Source: Pelagadaptatus sp034112445 (lineage in GTDB: Bacteria; Pseudomonadota; Gammaproteobacteria; Pseudomonadales; Cellvibrionaceae). Taken from it: DNA of 64,000 bases. The notes beneath the pieces were generated by a model. That model ran no database searches, had not been told where the DNA came from, and saw nothing but the letters and a program-made list of their open reading frames with translations. Location of the stretch: NCBI GenBank assembly GCA_034112445.1, contig JAWUVI010000007.1, forward strand, positions 1-64,000, in the 5' to 3' direction. The position numbers and the translations under genes were made by a program. This document shows positions 25,498 through 34,141 of this stretch, piece after piece. Positions within the stretch are counted from its first letter, which is position 1; each line of letters starts with the position of its first letter.

Positions 25498-26364
25498 TTA
25501 TAAAGCCTTAACAGTATTAACCGGAGCCTGTTCCGCTACTGCAGTTTTAGCAGGGACTTTCTTGGCGGGTGCCTTTTTAACTGGCGCTTTCTTAACCACA
25601 GCCTTTTTTACAGGTGCTTTCTTGGCTGCAGCTTTCTTAGCTGGCGCTTTCTTAACCGCAGTCTTTTTTACAGGCGCTTTCTTGGCTGCAGCTTTCTTAG
25701 CTGGCGCCTTCTTAGCCGCAGCCTTTTTTGCAGGCGCTTTTTTAGCGGGAGCTTTTTTGGGTGTCGCTTTCTTAGTTAGCTTATTTTCAGCTTCTTTTAA
25801 CTTAGCTACAGCCTGTTTTTCAATGCTTTTGGCCTTGGCTTCAATCTTTTTAGTAACAGACTTAGCCTTAGCAGCCAGTTTTTTCTCTGCTGCAATTAAC
25901 TTTTTAGCATTGGCTGATTCTTTTTGCTTTTTCCAACGAGCTTCAAATGAAGCTTTTGCTTTTTCAAGCTCATCTTCAGCTCTCGACTCTAATTTATCAC
26001 GCAATTCTTCAAGACGGTTTTTAATGTCCGATTCAACATCATGTATTTTTATTAATATTTTTTCTTTGGTTAGATTCAATTTAGCGCTTCTAGCTTGAGC
26101 TCGTAGTTTTTTCAATCTATCGGTTACTTTAGAAACAGCTTTTGAAGCTGAGCTTGCCGTTCTTTTATCCGCTGCCTTTTTAGTTTTTGCTGCTTTTGCT
26201 TTTGCCGCTTGTGCTTTTTTACGTGCAGCGAGTAAAGCTTTGGTTTGTTCTTTAATTTCTTTTTGCAGTTTATCAAACATTACTTCGGCTCTAGCAAGTG
26301 CAGCAGAAATATTTGATTTTTTGGTTGGTTTTTTTTTGGCTGATGCTTTGGCCGCTTTTGCCAT
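25498..26364 (-). CDS. algP: AlgP / histone H1-like repetitive protein
   Basis: 288-aa, extremely Lys/Ala/Pro-rich protein. The N-terminal two thirds is a charged, probably coiled-coil region (about 20-200), including ARAEVMFDKLQKEIKEQTKAL. The C-terminal third is a run of KKAPAKK/AAAKKAPVKK units like histone H1 and Pseudomonas AlgP (AlgR3). By family knowledge such proteins bind DNA through the basic tail and can influence alginate genes. The repeat copy number probably varies between strains. The strand-opposite 232-aa frame is an artefact of the same repeat. Confidence 0.85.
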   Translation of the reverse strand: MAKAAKASAKKKPTKKSNISAALARAEVMFDKLQKEIKEQTKALLAARKKAQAAKAKAAKTKKAADKRTASSASKAVSKVTDRLKKLRAQARSAKLNLTKEKILIKIHDVESDIKNRLEELRDKLESRAEDELEKAKASFEARWKKQKESANAKKLIAAEKKLAAKAKSVTKKIEAKAKSIEKQAVAKLKEAENKLTKKATPKKAPAKKAPAKKAAAKKAPAKKAAAKKAPVKKTAVKKAPAKKAAAKKAPVKKAVVKKAPVKKAPAKKVPAKTAVAEQAPVNTVKAL

Positions 26365-26482
26365 GTTTCTATCTCCTCAAAATTTTTATAAAGATGCCAT
26401 GTAACTGACACTAAATAACATAGCACAAAATTTAACCTACATTAGTTTTGAACAAAATAATTATAAAATAATTATTGCAGAC

Positions 26483-26507
26483 AAAAAAATAGACCCTTAA
26501 GGATCTA
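26483..26507 (-). terminator. Rho-independent terminator for adk
   Basis: On the minus strand TAGATCC-TTAA-GGGTCTA forms a 7-bp stem with one G-T pair, followed by TTTTTTT. It starts 30 bases after the adk stop at 26537. Confidence 0.75.
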
Positions 26508-26536
26508 TTAAAAATTCAACATTTTTAGACGAAGCT

Positions 26537-27187
26537 TTATGCCAAAGCCGCAAGCAACTGGTCTTTAATATCATCAAGACTACCAACACCCTTCACGGCA
26601 TTACAGCGAACATCTTGATCTGCTTGGTTTGATAGTTTTTGATAGAAACTAACCAAAGGTTTGGTTTGATCATGATAAATAGCCAAACGTTTGCGAATGG
26701 TTTCTTCTTGATCATCTTCTCTCTGGATTAGCTCTTCACCAGTTTCGTCGTCTTTACCTTCTTCTTTTGGTGGATTGTACACAGTGTGATAAATACGACC
26801 CGATGCTTGGTGAACCCGGCGACCACCTAAACGTTTAACAATTTCTTCATCTTCAACATCTATTTCAAGGACATGATCTATTTTCACACCAGACTGCTGT
26901 AATGCTTCTGCTTGAGGAATTGTGCGGGGAAAACCATCAAAAAGAAAACCATTGGCGCAATCAGACTCAGCGATTCGATCTTTTACCAAGCCAATTATTA
27001 ATTCATCAGAGACTAGACCTCCTGACGACATAATATCTTTTGCTTGCAAACCTAAAGGAGTGCCAGCTTTCACCGCTGCTCGCAACATATCGCCTGTAGA
27101 TATTTGAGGAATGCCATACTTTTCCATAATGAATTGTGCTTGAGTACCTTTACCTGCACCTGGGGCGCCTAATAAGATAATACGCAT
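26537..27187 (-). CDS. adk: Adk, adenylate kinase
   Basis: Interconverts ATP, ADP and AMP. P-loop GAPGAGKGTQAQ (7-18), AMP-binding QISTGDMLRAAV (28-39), FDGFPRTIPQAEAL (83-96), and the LID region with VHQASGRIYHT. At 216 aa it is the long bacterial form with a LID domain but no zinc-binding cysteines. AAGGAG lies before the ATG. It is monocistronic, ending at its own terminator. Confidence 0.97.
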   Translation of the reverse strand: MRIILLGAPGAGKGTQAQFIMEKYGIPQISTGDMLRAAVKAGTPLGLQAKDIMSSGGLVSDELIIGLVKDRIAESDCANGFLFDGFPRTIPQAEALQQSGVKIDHVLEIDVEDEEIVKRLGGRRVHQASGRIYHTVYNPPKEEGKDDETGEELIQREDDQEETIRKRLAIYHDQTKPLVSFYQKLSNQADQDVRCNAVKGVGSLDDIKDQLLAALA

Positions 27188-27448
27188 GAGGATATCGACT
27201 CCTTAAAATTACTGGATATAAAAGTTACAGTATGTAAATCATTGTGCTGTTTATAAGAACACCAGCAAGCGCTGCATTCTACTCAATGAGACTAAAAAAG
27301 GTCGTAAACCATACACGTTGCAAGCCCCAATCTCAAGTGACCAACCATTCATATCAGTTTAAAGTGCCCACAACCTATTGATTTTATTGAAACACCATAA
27401 TCTTAAAGTTTACGGAGAAATTAATTATAGATGAACTTTCAATGGCTT

Positions 27449-28264
27449 TTACTGCAATTGCGAAGTTTTTACTTTAGCCCAAAGCTGTTCCAAATATTCC
27501 GCAGAAACTTGATCAAAGCTCAAAAGCTCTGCCTTTAAAATTTTCTCTATGGCCGTAAATCTTCGTTCAAACTTTTTACTCGCGGCACGTAAACTTGATT
27601 CAGGGTTAATGTTCAAATGTCGACTCACATTAACAACCGAAAACAATAGGTCACCAAGTTCTTCGTCTATATTATCTTGATCGTTATTGACGATTGCTTG
27701 TTGTAACTCAGCGATCTCCTCCTGAACCTTATCTAGAACATCCGACACATTGTTCCAATCAAAACCGACTCCCGACGCTCGCTTTTGCAATTTTGCCGCG
27801 CGACTCAGAGCCGGTAAACCTAAAGGCACATCATCTAGAACACCCCGCAAGCCTTTTTGCTCTCGCTCTTGCTGTTTTAACTCCTCCCAGCGTTCACTAA
27901 CGACCAATTCATCCGCTTCTGATTTTATGTCAACAACCGCTCCGCGTAGATTGCCATCAGGAAAAACGTGTGGGTGCCTGCGCACCAACTTCTCTGTTAG
28001 ATCATTAACAATTCCATCGAAGTTAAATTGCTCCTCTTCTAAGGCAAGCTGTGAATAAAAAACCACTTGAAATAAAAGATCCCCAAGCTCTTCTTTTAAT
28101 TGAGGTAGGTTTTCATTTTCAATCGCATCAACTACCTCATAGGCTTCTTCAATTGTTGATGGCGCTATTGTTTTGTACGTTTGTTCAATATCCCAAGCGC
28201 AGCCCGTTTTAGGGTCTCGCAACCGAGACATCAAATATTTAAGGTCATCCAAACTATAATTCAT
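27449..28264 (-). CDS. mazG: MazG, nucleoside triphosphate pyrophosphohydrolase
   Basis: Hydrolyses NTPs to NMP and pyrophosphate; in E. coli it modulates ppGpp effects. Two tandem MazG domains: first at about 20-115 (LRDPKTGCAWDIEQT, EEAYEVVDAIE, EELGDLLFQVVFYSQ), second at about 150-255 (GFDWNNVSDVL, EEIAELQQAI, EELGDLLFSVVN). The start is one of two adjacent ATGs (28267 or 28264) after GAGGGG. It begins 10 bp after the relA stop, so it is probably translated from the relA transcript, the order known in Pseudomonas and E. coli. Confidence 0.95.
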   Translation of the reverse strand: MNYSLDDLKYLMSRLRDPKTGCAWDIEQTYKTIAPSTIEEAYEVVDAIENENLPQLKEELGDLLFQVVFYSQLALEEEQFNFDGIVNDLTEKLVRRHPHVFPDGNLRGAVVDIKSEADELVVSERWEELKQQEREQKGLRGVLDDVPLGLPALSRAAKLQKRASGVGFDWNNVSDVLDKVQEEIAELQQAIVNNDQDNIDEELGDLLFSVVNVSRHLNINPESSLRAASKKFERRFTAIEKILKAELLSFDQVSAEYLEQLWAKVKTSQLQ

Positions 28265-28274
28265 CATATACCCC

Positions 28275-30515
28275 TCAATGTTTACGCCGAGCAGAAGCAA
28301 CATTGGGTAACTGATTAAGCTTTGATAAGACTCGACTTAATTCGTTAAAGCCTTTTATTTCTAACGTAAACTGCATATCGACCGTATTTTTTCTTTTATC
28401 GGAAATTGTTTGCATTGAGCTAACATTCACTTTTTCAGTATCTAAGGTAATCGTAATGTCGCGCAACAAACCATGTCTGTCAAAAGCTTCGATAATAACG
28501 TCCACTGAGTAAGAGTTCTGTGGCTCATCACCCCAATTTACCTGAATAATACGTTCAGGTTCATCGGCTTGAAGCTGCAAAATATTACTGCAATCTTGAC
28601 GGTGAATAGCAACGCCACGCCCCATAGTGATATAACCAGTTATTGCATCTCCAGGCACCGGATGACAACAACTGGCGATGTGCGTCAGTAGATTTCCTAC
28701 GCCGTCAATATAAACATCTGAACCTTGACTGACTTGATCGATTTTACTGAACAACGATATTTTTGGTTCTCTATCAGAGCTAACCTCTAACATTTTTTGG
28801 GCTGTATTAAGGACGTGCCCAACACCTATATCGCTAGCACCAACAGCGGCATATAAATCTTCTAAGGAGTTTAAATTCAATTTTTTTGCCAATGTTTCAT
28901 AGCTAAGTCCGTCTAAAGCCAAACGACGAAACTCTTTATCAAGTACTGCTCGACCGTCTGCAATATTTTGATCTCTGGCCTGCAACTTAAACCAATGATG
29001 AACTTTTGCCCTTGCACGACCGGTTTTCAAGTAGCCTAACGCCGGCGACAACCAATCACGACTTGGCGACTCCCGTGAACCCGTTAATATTTCAACTTGG
29101 TCCGATGTGTTTAAAATAGTGTTTAACGGCACAATCCGGCTGTTGACTTTAGCACCTCGGCAACGATGACCAACCTCGGTATGAACCCGATAGGCAAAAT
29201 CTAATGGTGTCGCCCCATTTGGCAGATCTACAACATGGCCATCGGGGGTAAATACATAAATTCGATCTTGCTGAATTTCATTCGCCAAATCTTCCTGAAT
29301 CGAGTCACCACCTAAGTCTTCATGCCATTCTAGAACTTGTCTTAGCCATTCGATTTTTTTCTCATAACCATCTTCGCTGCTGTCTGTATCTGTACCCTTG
29401 TACAGCCAGTGTGCGCACACACCAAATTCAGCTTCCTCATGCATAGCGTGAGTACGAATCTGAACCTCTAGAACTTTACGATCGGGTCCAACAACAGCCG
29501 TATGTAATGAGCGATAACCATTTTCTTTTGGGGTGGCAATATAGTCATCAAATTCATTAGGAACATTGCGCCACAAGCTGTGCACAATACCTAATACAGC
29601 GTAACAGTCACTGACGGTAGGAACCAAAATCCTTACCGCTCGGATATCGTAGACCTGAGAAAAGCCAATGCCTTTACGCTGCATTTTTTTCCAAATACTG
29701 TAAATATGCTTGGCTCGACCAAATATATCCGCTTTAACCTTGGCGTTGAATAACTCTCTCTGTAATTGTTCAATTACATTTTCAATGTAAGACTGTCTAT
29801 CGAGGCGTTTCTCATCCAATAAACGAGCTATGGACATATAATCCCTAGGCTCAAGATACCGAAAAGACAGATCTTCGAGCTCCCATTTAATATGACCAAT
29901 TCCTAACCGGTGAGCTAGAGGCGCATAAATATCCGCCACTTCACGAGCCACTCGGAGCTTGCGCTCTTCACTGCTGTTTTTAATAATCCTAATAACACAA
30001 GTTCTTTCAGCCAACTTTATTAAGGGCACACGCACATCATCAACCATGGCGACTAACATCTTTCTGACATTATCAGATTGGTCTTGTGCAGCCTGCCCTA
30101 ATGCTTCAAATTCAGAATCATTACCGCGAGTACTGATAGCGGCCATTTGCTGCACGCCCTGAATCAATTTGGCAACGGTTGGGCCAAACGTTTTTTCAAT
30201 AGTCTCAAGGGACGTTCGTTTCTCACGAACAGCTCGGTATAAAATCGCGGCCTGCAATGCCTCTCCATTTAATTTCAGCTCAGCAAGAATTTGAGCCATT
30301 TCTAAACCCACTAGAAAACTACTGCCCATATCGGACCATTGGTTAAGAGCTTCTTTGGTTTCTTCTACAGCCTTGAGGCTGAACTCGCAGGCTTCTTGCA
30401 AGGCGGCGGCATTTACATTGTCTATCGAATGAGTAGAAATCAATGATTGCACCCAAGACGCTATATCGACTCGTCCTGCTAGATCGACTGGATGCTCATC
30501 TCTAACTTTCACCAT
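28275..30515 (-). CDS. relA: RelA, (p)ppGpp synthetase I
   Basis: Ribosome-associated alarmone synthetase. Domain order: degenerate HD-like domain without hydrolase residues (ILYRAVREKR at about 88-97 replaces the SpoT HD), synthetase (about 235-375, with GYRSLHTAVVGP), TGS (about 410-470, VFTPDGHVVDLPNGATPLDFAYRVHTEVG), helical region, zinc-finger-like HIASCCHPVPGD near 610, and C-terminal ACT (about 665-745). At 746 aa it is full length. Its ATG overlaps the rlmD stop (TGGTGA/ATGGTG), so translation is coupled. Confidence 0.97.
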   Translation of the reverse strand: MVKVRDEHPVDLAGRVDIASWVQSLISTHSIDNVNAAALQEACEFSLKAVEETKEALNQWSDMGSSFLVGLEMAQILAELKLNGEALQAAILYRAVREKRTSLETIEKTFGPTVAKLIQGVQQMAAISTRGNDSEFEALGQAAQDQSDNVRKMLVAMVDDVRVPLIKLAERTCVIRIIKNSSEERKLRVAREVADIYAPLAHRLGIGHIKWELEDLSFRYLEPRDYMSIARLLDEKRLDRQSYIENVIEQLQRELFNAKVKADIFGRAKHIYSIWKKMQRKGIGFSQVYDIRAVRILVPTVSDCYAVLGIVHSLWRNVPNEFDDYIATPKENGYRSLHTAVVGPDRKVLEVQIRTHAMHEEAEFGVCAHWLYKGTDTDSSEDGYEKKIEWLRQVLEWHEDLGGDSIQEDLANEIQQDRIYVFTPDGHVVDLPNGATPLDFAYRVHTEVGHRCRGAKVNSRIVPLNTILNTSDQVEILTGSRESPSRDWLSPALGYLKTGRARAKVHHWFKLQARDQNIADGRAVLDKEFRRLALDGLSYETLAKKLNLNSLEDLYAAVGASDIGVGHVLNTAQKMLEVSSDREPKISLFSKIDQVSQGSDVYIDGVGNLLTHIASCCHPVPGDAITGYITMGRGVAIHRQDCSNILQLQADEPERIIQVNWGDEPQNSYSVDVIIEAFDRHGLLRDITITLDTEKVNVSSMQTISDKRKNTVDMQFTLEIKGFNELSRVLSKLNQLPNVASARRKH

Positions 30516-31876
30516 TGATTAACCCTGCCTTTTTTAGGACGTTCTGCGTGCTCAAATAGTGCCATTGTCTCGATATGAGAAGTATGTAAAAACATATCGA
30601 GAACACGAAGATATTTAAGCTGATAGCCTTGTTCTTGTAAAATTTTGGCGTCACGAATAAAGCTAGCCGGATTACAAGATATATAAACACCTTTTTGGAC
30701 TCCGCTATTAGCCATTTGTTCACACACGTGTTGTGCGCCAGAACGGGGAGGATCAAGTAAAAACTTATTAGCCGAAAAACGCTTTAGCGTATTACCTAAC
30801 TCTTTGTCATCGAGATTTTGTGATTTAAATGTAGCGTTTCCTATGCCATTAAACTCAGCGTTTTCTTTGCCTCGCTCAACCATATTAGTAACACCTTCAA
30901 CACCTATTACTTCTGCGGCATACTTCGCCATAGGCAAGGTAAAGTTGCCTACACCGCAAAATAAATCCAGCACCGTATCGGTATCGTCGAGTTGCAACCA
31001 CTGCAAGGCTTGGTCGACCATTTGAACATTAACGGCATGATTTACTTGAGTAAAATCAGAAGGGTGAAACCTAATTTTTAACTCGTATTCAGGTAACTCA
31101 TAATAAAGCCGTGGATCACAAGCAATGCCAGCAGAGTCTATTAAAGAGCCACCCTTATCAGCTTGAAACCACACTTGAGCATCGATTTCAGCACAAATTT
31201 TGTGCAGCAATTGAGTTTTCTCATGATCGATAAGCCTTACATGGCGAACAACGACCGCCACGGACGGCTGCCCAGCTATAAACTCCACATGCGTGACACC
31301 TGATTTTTTTGGCAATCCAGCCAGCCACTGCTGTACCACTAAGTAAAGCGGCTGAAGTGATGAATTCAAAATTAAGCAGTGATTTATAGGAATTAGATTA
31401 TCTGAATTTTTTTCTCGAAAACATAATTGGGCTTGCGCAGAAATAACCATTCTCGCCCTCTCACGGTATTGTTCAGTAGAAAGTATTGGTTCTAATACTT
31501 GAAAGTCATCTGTACCTAACTGCCGAATTAAATTATTCACAACCGTTTGTTGCTTATGAGTAACTTGCTGTGATGACAATAAATGTTGCAACTGACAACC
31601 ACCACACTCTTTGTCATGTGGACATGCCGGTGTCACTCTCTCGGCAGAAGCGACTAGAACGCTTTTTACTTGGCATTCACTGTAACGCTTACTTCTTGTG
31701 TAATGAGAAATACTCACTTCCTCACCCGGCAACCCACCATCGACAAAAACTGTTTTACCTTGGTGCTTTGCAACACCTTTAGCTTCCAAAGACAGACTCT
31801 CTATTAATAAGCGTGAGGGTACCTTATCGTTTGAATACTGCTTTTTAGCGCTTGAGGGCTTAAATATTCTTGCCAT
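30509..31876 (-). CDS. rlmD: RlmD, 23S rRNA m5U1939 methyltransferase
   Basis: SAM-dependent uridine-5 methyltransferase of the RumA family. An N-terminal TRAM domain (about 20-75) precedes the [4Fe-4S] cluster cysteines in ACPHDKECGGCQLQHL with a further Cys in the CFREK region; the methyltransferase half has DLFCGVGNFTLPMA (SAM motif), FLLDPPRSGA and the nucleophile motif YISCNPASFIRD. At 455 aa it is normal. It is 46 bp downstream of cysM and overlaps relA by 7 bp. Confidence 0.95.
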   Translation of the reverse strand: MARIFKPSSAKKQYSNDKVPSRLLIESLSLEAKGVAKHQGKTVFVDGGLPGEEVSISHYTRSKRYSECQVKSVLVASAERVTPACPHDKECGGCQLQHLLSSQQVTHKQQTVVNNLIRQLGTDDFQVLEPILSTEQYRERARMVISAQAQLCFREKNSDNLIPINHCLILNSSLQPLYLVVQQWLAGLPKKSGVTHVEFIAGQPSVAVVVRHVRLIDHEKTQLLHKICAEIDAQVWFQADKGGSLIDSAGIACDPRLYYELPEYELKIRFHPSDFTQVNHAVNVQMVDQALQWLQLDDTDTVLDLFCGVGNFTLPMAKYAAEVIGVEGVTNMVERGKENAEFNGIGNATFKSQNLDDKELGNTLKRFSANKFLLDPPRSGAQHVCEQMANSGVQKGVYISCNPASFIRDAKILQEQGYQLKYLRVLDMFLHTSHIETMALFEHAERPKKGRVNQW

Positions 31877-31922
31877 AAAGTGACGCCCTAACGTAAAGAA
31901 TCAAAGGAAGTAAAACCGTTCA

Positions 31923-32816
31923 TTATTTTGAATCGAATAAACCTGAAGACAAGTAGCGATCACCACGATCACAAATAATAGCTACTATAACGGCGCTCTT
32001 TACCTGCTGGCTCAATCGTAAAGCGCCTGCTACCGCACCACCACTTGATACACCACAAAAGATACCTTCTTCACGCGCCAAAGCCAGTGTGGTTTGCTCC
32101 GCTTCGACCTGCCCCATATTGATAGTCACATCAACTCGAGAATCATCAAAAATACTGGGTAAATACTCCTTAGGCCAACGCCTGATACCAGGAATACTGG
32201 CATCAGACTCAGGCTGTAAACCAATAATTTGGACGGCCGGATTCTGTTCTTTTAGGTACTTTGAGGTGCCCATTATTGTTCCAGTTGTCCCCATAGAGCT
32301 GACAAAGTGAGTTATGCCCCCTTGGGTTTGCTGCCAAATTTCAGGCCCCGTCGATTCATAATGAGCCAGAGGGTTATCGCCATTACCAAACTGATCGAGA
32401 ACATGTCCTTTGCCTTCGGCCTGCATAGCCATCGCTAAGTCTCGGGCGCCTTCCATACCTTGTTCTTTAGTCACCAAAACCAGCTCTGCACCATAGGCCG
32501 CCATAGAAGCCCTTCGCTCAGCAGTAGCGTTTTCTGGCATAATAAGTATCATTTTGTAGCCTTTGATAGCCGCCGCCATTGCTAAAGCAATCCCTGTATT
32601 ACCGCTAGTAGCCTCGATCAGAGTATCACCTGAACGTATATCCCCACGAGCTTCCGCATGGGATATCATCGATAAAGCAGGGCGGTCCTTTACAGATCCC
32701 GCGGGATTGTTGCCTTCTAACTTGACCAATATGATATTCGAGGTTTTACCGGGCAAACGCTGCAAACGTACCAGCGGTGTATTGCCTACACATGATTCTA
32801 TTGTTGGATATAACAT
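31923..32816 (-). CDS. cysM: CysM, cysteine synthase B
   Basis: PLP enzyme making cysteine from O-acetylserine and sulfide or thiosulfate. The ATG at 32816 (MLYPTIESCVGNTPLVRLQ) follows ACGAGG; a longer frame upstream lacks support. The PLP lysine lies in NNPAGSVKDRPAL (about 42), the phosphate loop is EATSGNTGIAL and the C-terminal loop is SSGGAVAGAL. At 297 aa it fits the CysM rather than CysK subtype. It opens cysM-rlmD-relA-mazG. Confidence 0.95.
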   Translation of the reverse strand: MLYPTIESCVGNTPLVRLQRLPGKTSNIILVKLEGNNPAGSVKDRPALSMISHAEARGDIRSGDTLIEATSGNTGIALAMAAAIKGYKMILIMPENATAERRASMAAYGAELVLVTKEQGMEGARDLAMAMQAEGKGHVLDQFGNGDNPLAHYESTGPEIWQQTQGGITHFVSSMGTTGTIMGTSKYLKEQNPAVQIIGLQPESDASIPGIRRWPKEYLPSIFDDSRVDVTINMGQVEAEQTTLALAREEGIFCGVSSGGAVAGALRLSQQVKSAVIVAIICDRGDRYLSSGLFDSK

Positions 32817-32929
32817 GGTGCCTCGTAATTCAGCAAAAAAAGAAAATGACAAAGGATAAGTTTAAACCCTATGTTGAGTAGTTAAAACGTGGTGATTAAC
32901 AAATCTTATGTTTAAAAATACAGTGTCCT

Positions 32930-32980
32930 ACAATACTGCCAGCAACAATACTGCGGCCAACAATACTGCAACCAACAATA
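32930..32980. repeat. 15-bp tandem repeat ACAATACTGCNNNCA, about 3.4 copies
   Basis: Units start at 32930, 32945, 32960 and a partial at 32975, identical in ACAATACTGC and varying in the next bases. It lies in the 199-bp gap between acpS and cysM, where related genomes often carry further genes. No reading frame across it is convincing. It looks like a minisatellite-type repeat formed by slippage. Confidence 0.7.
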
Positions 32981-33015
32981 GGGTCGCTTAGGGCCAAGCA
33001 AAATATTATCGCTAA

Positions 33016-33390
33016 TCAGTCTAGAATAACCGTCGCTACAACGTGCTCCTGTTCATCTGACAGCGACACATGTACATGCTCAGCACCAAGCTCTTGCATT
33101 CTATGTTTGGCACCCTCGGATAAAACCAATAATGGCTTGCCATACTCATCATGATTAATTTGCATATGCTGCCATGATACGCCTCGACCAATTCCTGTAC
33201 CTAAAGCCTTAGCGCACGCTTCTTTAACACAAAAGCGTTTAGCCAAATAACGGATTGGCTGACTAGACTCAGCAAACTCTTGCCGCTCAATGGAAGTTAA
33301 TATCCTGTCGGAAAATCGATCAGATAAGCGCGCTAAAGACCCCTCAATACGATTAATCACAATAATATCAGTACCCAAACCCTTAATCAT
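33016..33390 (-). CDS. acpS: AcpS, holo-acyl-carrier-protein synthase
   Basis: Transfers 4'-phosphopantetheine from CoA to acyl carrier protein. Family motifs: GLGTDIIVINRIEGSL (metal-binding Asp, about 4-19) and RYLAKRFCVKEACAKALGTGIG (about 47-68). In most homologues the second motif reads RFAAKEA, so V/C here is a small variation; the Lys-Glu pair is kept. At 124 aa it is normal. It overlaps the end of recO by 8 bp, with no pdxJ between them. Confidence 0.93.
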   Translation of the reverse strand: MIKGLGTDIIVINRIEGSLARLSDRFSDRILTSIERQEFAESSQPIRYLAKRFCVKEACAKALGTGIGRGVSWQHMQINHDEYGKPLLVLSEGAKHRMQELGAEHVHVSLSDEQEHVVATVILD

Positions 33391-34129
33391 TTAGCGGCTC
33401 CACAGCAATAGCAATAGGTTTATTTAAAGGCTGGAAGAACTCTCGGCTGCGCAAAGGTTTATGCCCTAATATTGGTTGTAATGCCATTCGCGCCAAGTAC
33501 TTAGCCGACTTTAGTACTTGAATGTCAGAAAAGTCATCAGTCGCCATACTTAATATGTGTGCCCCATAAAATGTATAGGTGTTGGAGCCGACATTCAGAG
33601 TCGATTCTTTTACAAAGCCACTACCAGCAACAAAACAATAATAAGTTTCTGGTTCTATAGGCAACCCTGTTTCTGACTCTGAATAAAAATTAATGCCATA
33701 TCCAAGAGAATCCAACAACGCAAATTCAAATCGGCGCAAGGTTAACTCTAATGATTGCTGTTGCGCTAGCTTGTTGAGACTAGCAACGTACAATTCGTAA
33801 ATTTCTGTTTGTGAATCCTCTTCTGGCAACAACCTAACCAGCAGCTCATTGAAATAAAGTCCGCTGTATAAATAGTTGCCGGATAACAACAGTGGTAAAT
33901 TTTTTTGTTCCGAGTGAGTTAGCGTTTTAAGGTTACTTTTACCTTGCCAAGATACTATCAAGCCCGTAAATGGTTGCAAGTATTGGCGTTTTTTTAACTT
34001 ACTACTGCGCACTCCCTTAGCCAAAATAGAAAGGCGGCCATAGGATTCTGAAAAAAAATCAATAATGATACTGGTATCACGAAACGGACGTGTATGCAGA
34101 ATATAACCCGACTGAAGATCAACACGCAT
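33383..34129 (-). CDS. recO: RecO, DNA repair protein
   Basis: RecFOR-pathway mediator that loads RecA and anneals strands. An N-terminal OB fold (about 1-80: GYILHTRPFRDTSIIIDFFSES, GRLSILAKGVR) is followed by the helical part (EFALLDSLGYGINF) and a C-terminal region typical of the family. The ATG at 34129 (MRVDLQSG) is preferred over the TTG at 34138. It lies 12 bp after era and overlaps acpS, giving era-recO-acpS. Confidence 0.93.
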   Translation of the reverse strand: MRVDLQSGYILHTRPFRDTSIIIDFFSESYGRLSILAKGVRSSKLKKRQYLQPFTGLIVSWQGKSNLKTLTHSEQKNLPLLLSGNYLYSGLYFNELLVRLLPEEDSQTEIYELYVASLNKLAQQQSLELTLRRFEFALLDSLGYGINFYSESETGLPIEPETYYCFVAGSGFVKESTLNVGSNTYTFYGAHILSMATDDFSDIQVLKSAKYLARMALQPILGHKPLRSREFFQPLNKPIAIAVEPLND

Positions 34130-34141
34130 ACCGATCAACCA

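Noticed and set aside
25498..25800. CRISPR-like direct repeats
   Set aside because: The repetition is a coding repeat of Lys-Ala-Pro codons in frame, with no unique spacers and no cas genes.
25400..26098. Plus-strand 232-aa frame with repeated AGAFLAAAFL units, resembling a pentapeptide-type protein
   Set aside because: It is the exact reverse complement of the KKAPAKK repeats of the AlgP-like gene, has no ribosome binding site support, and the minus-strand gene has a start, terminator and known family.
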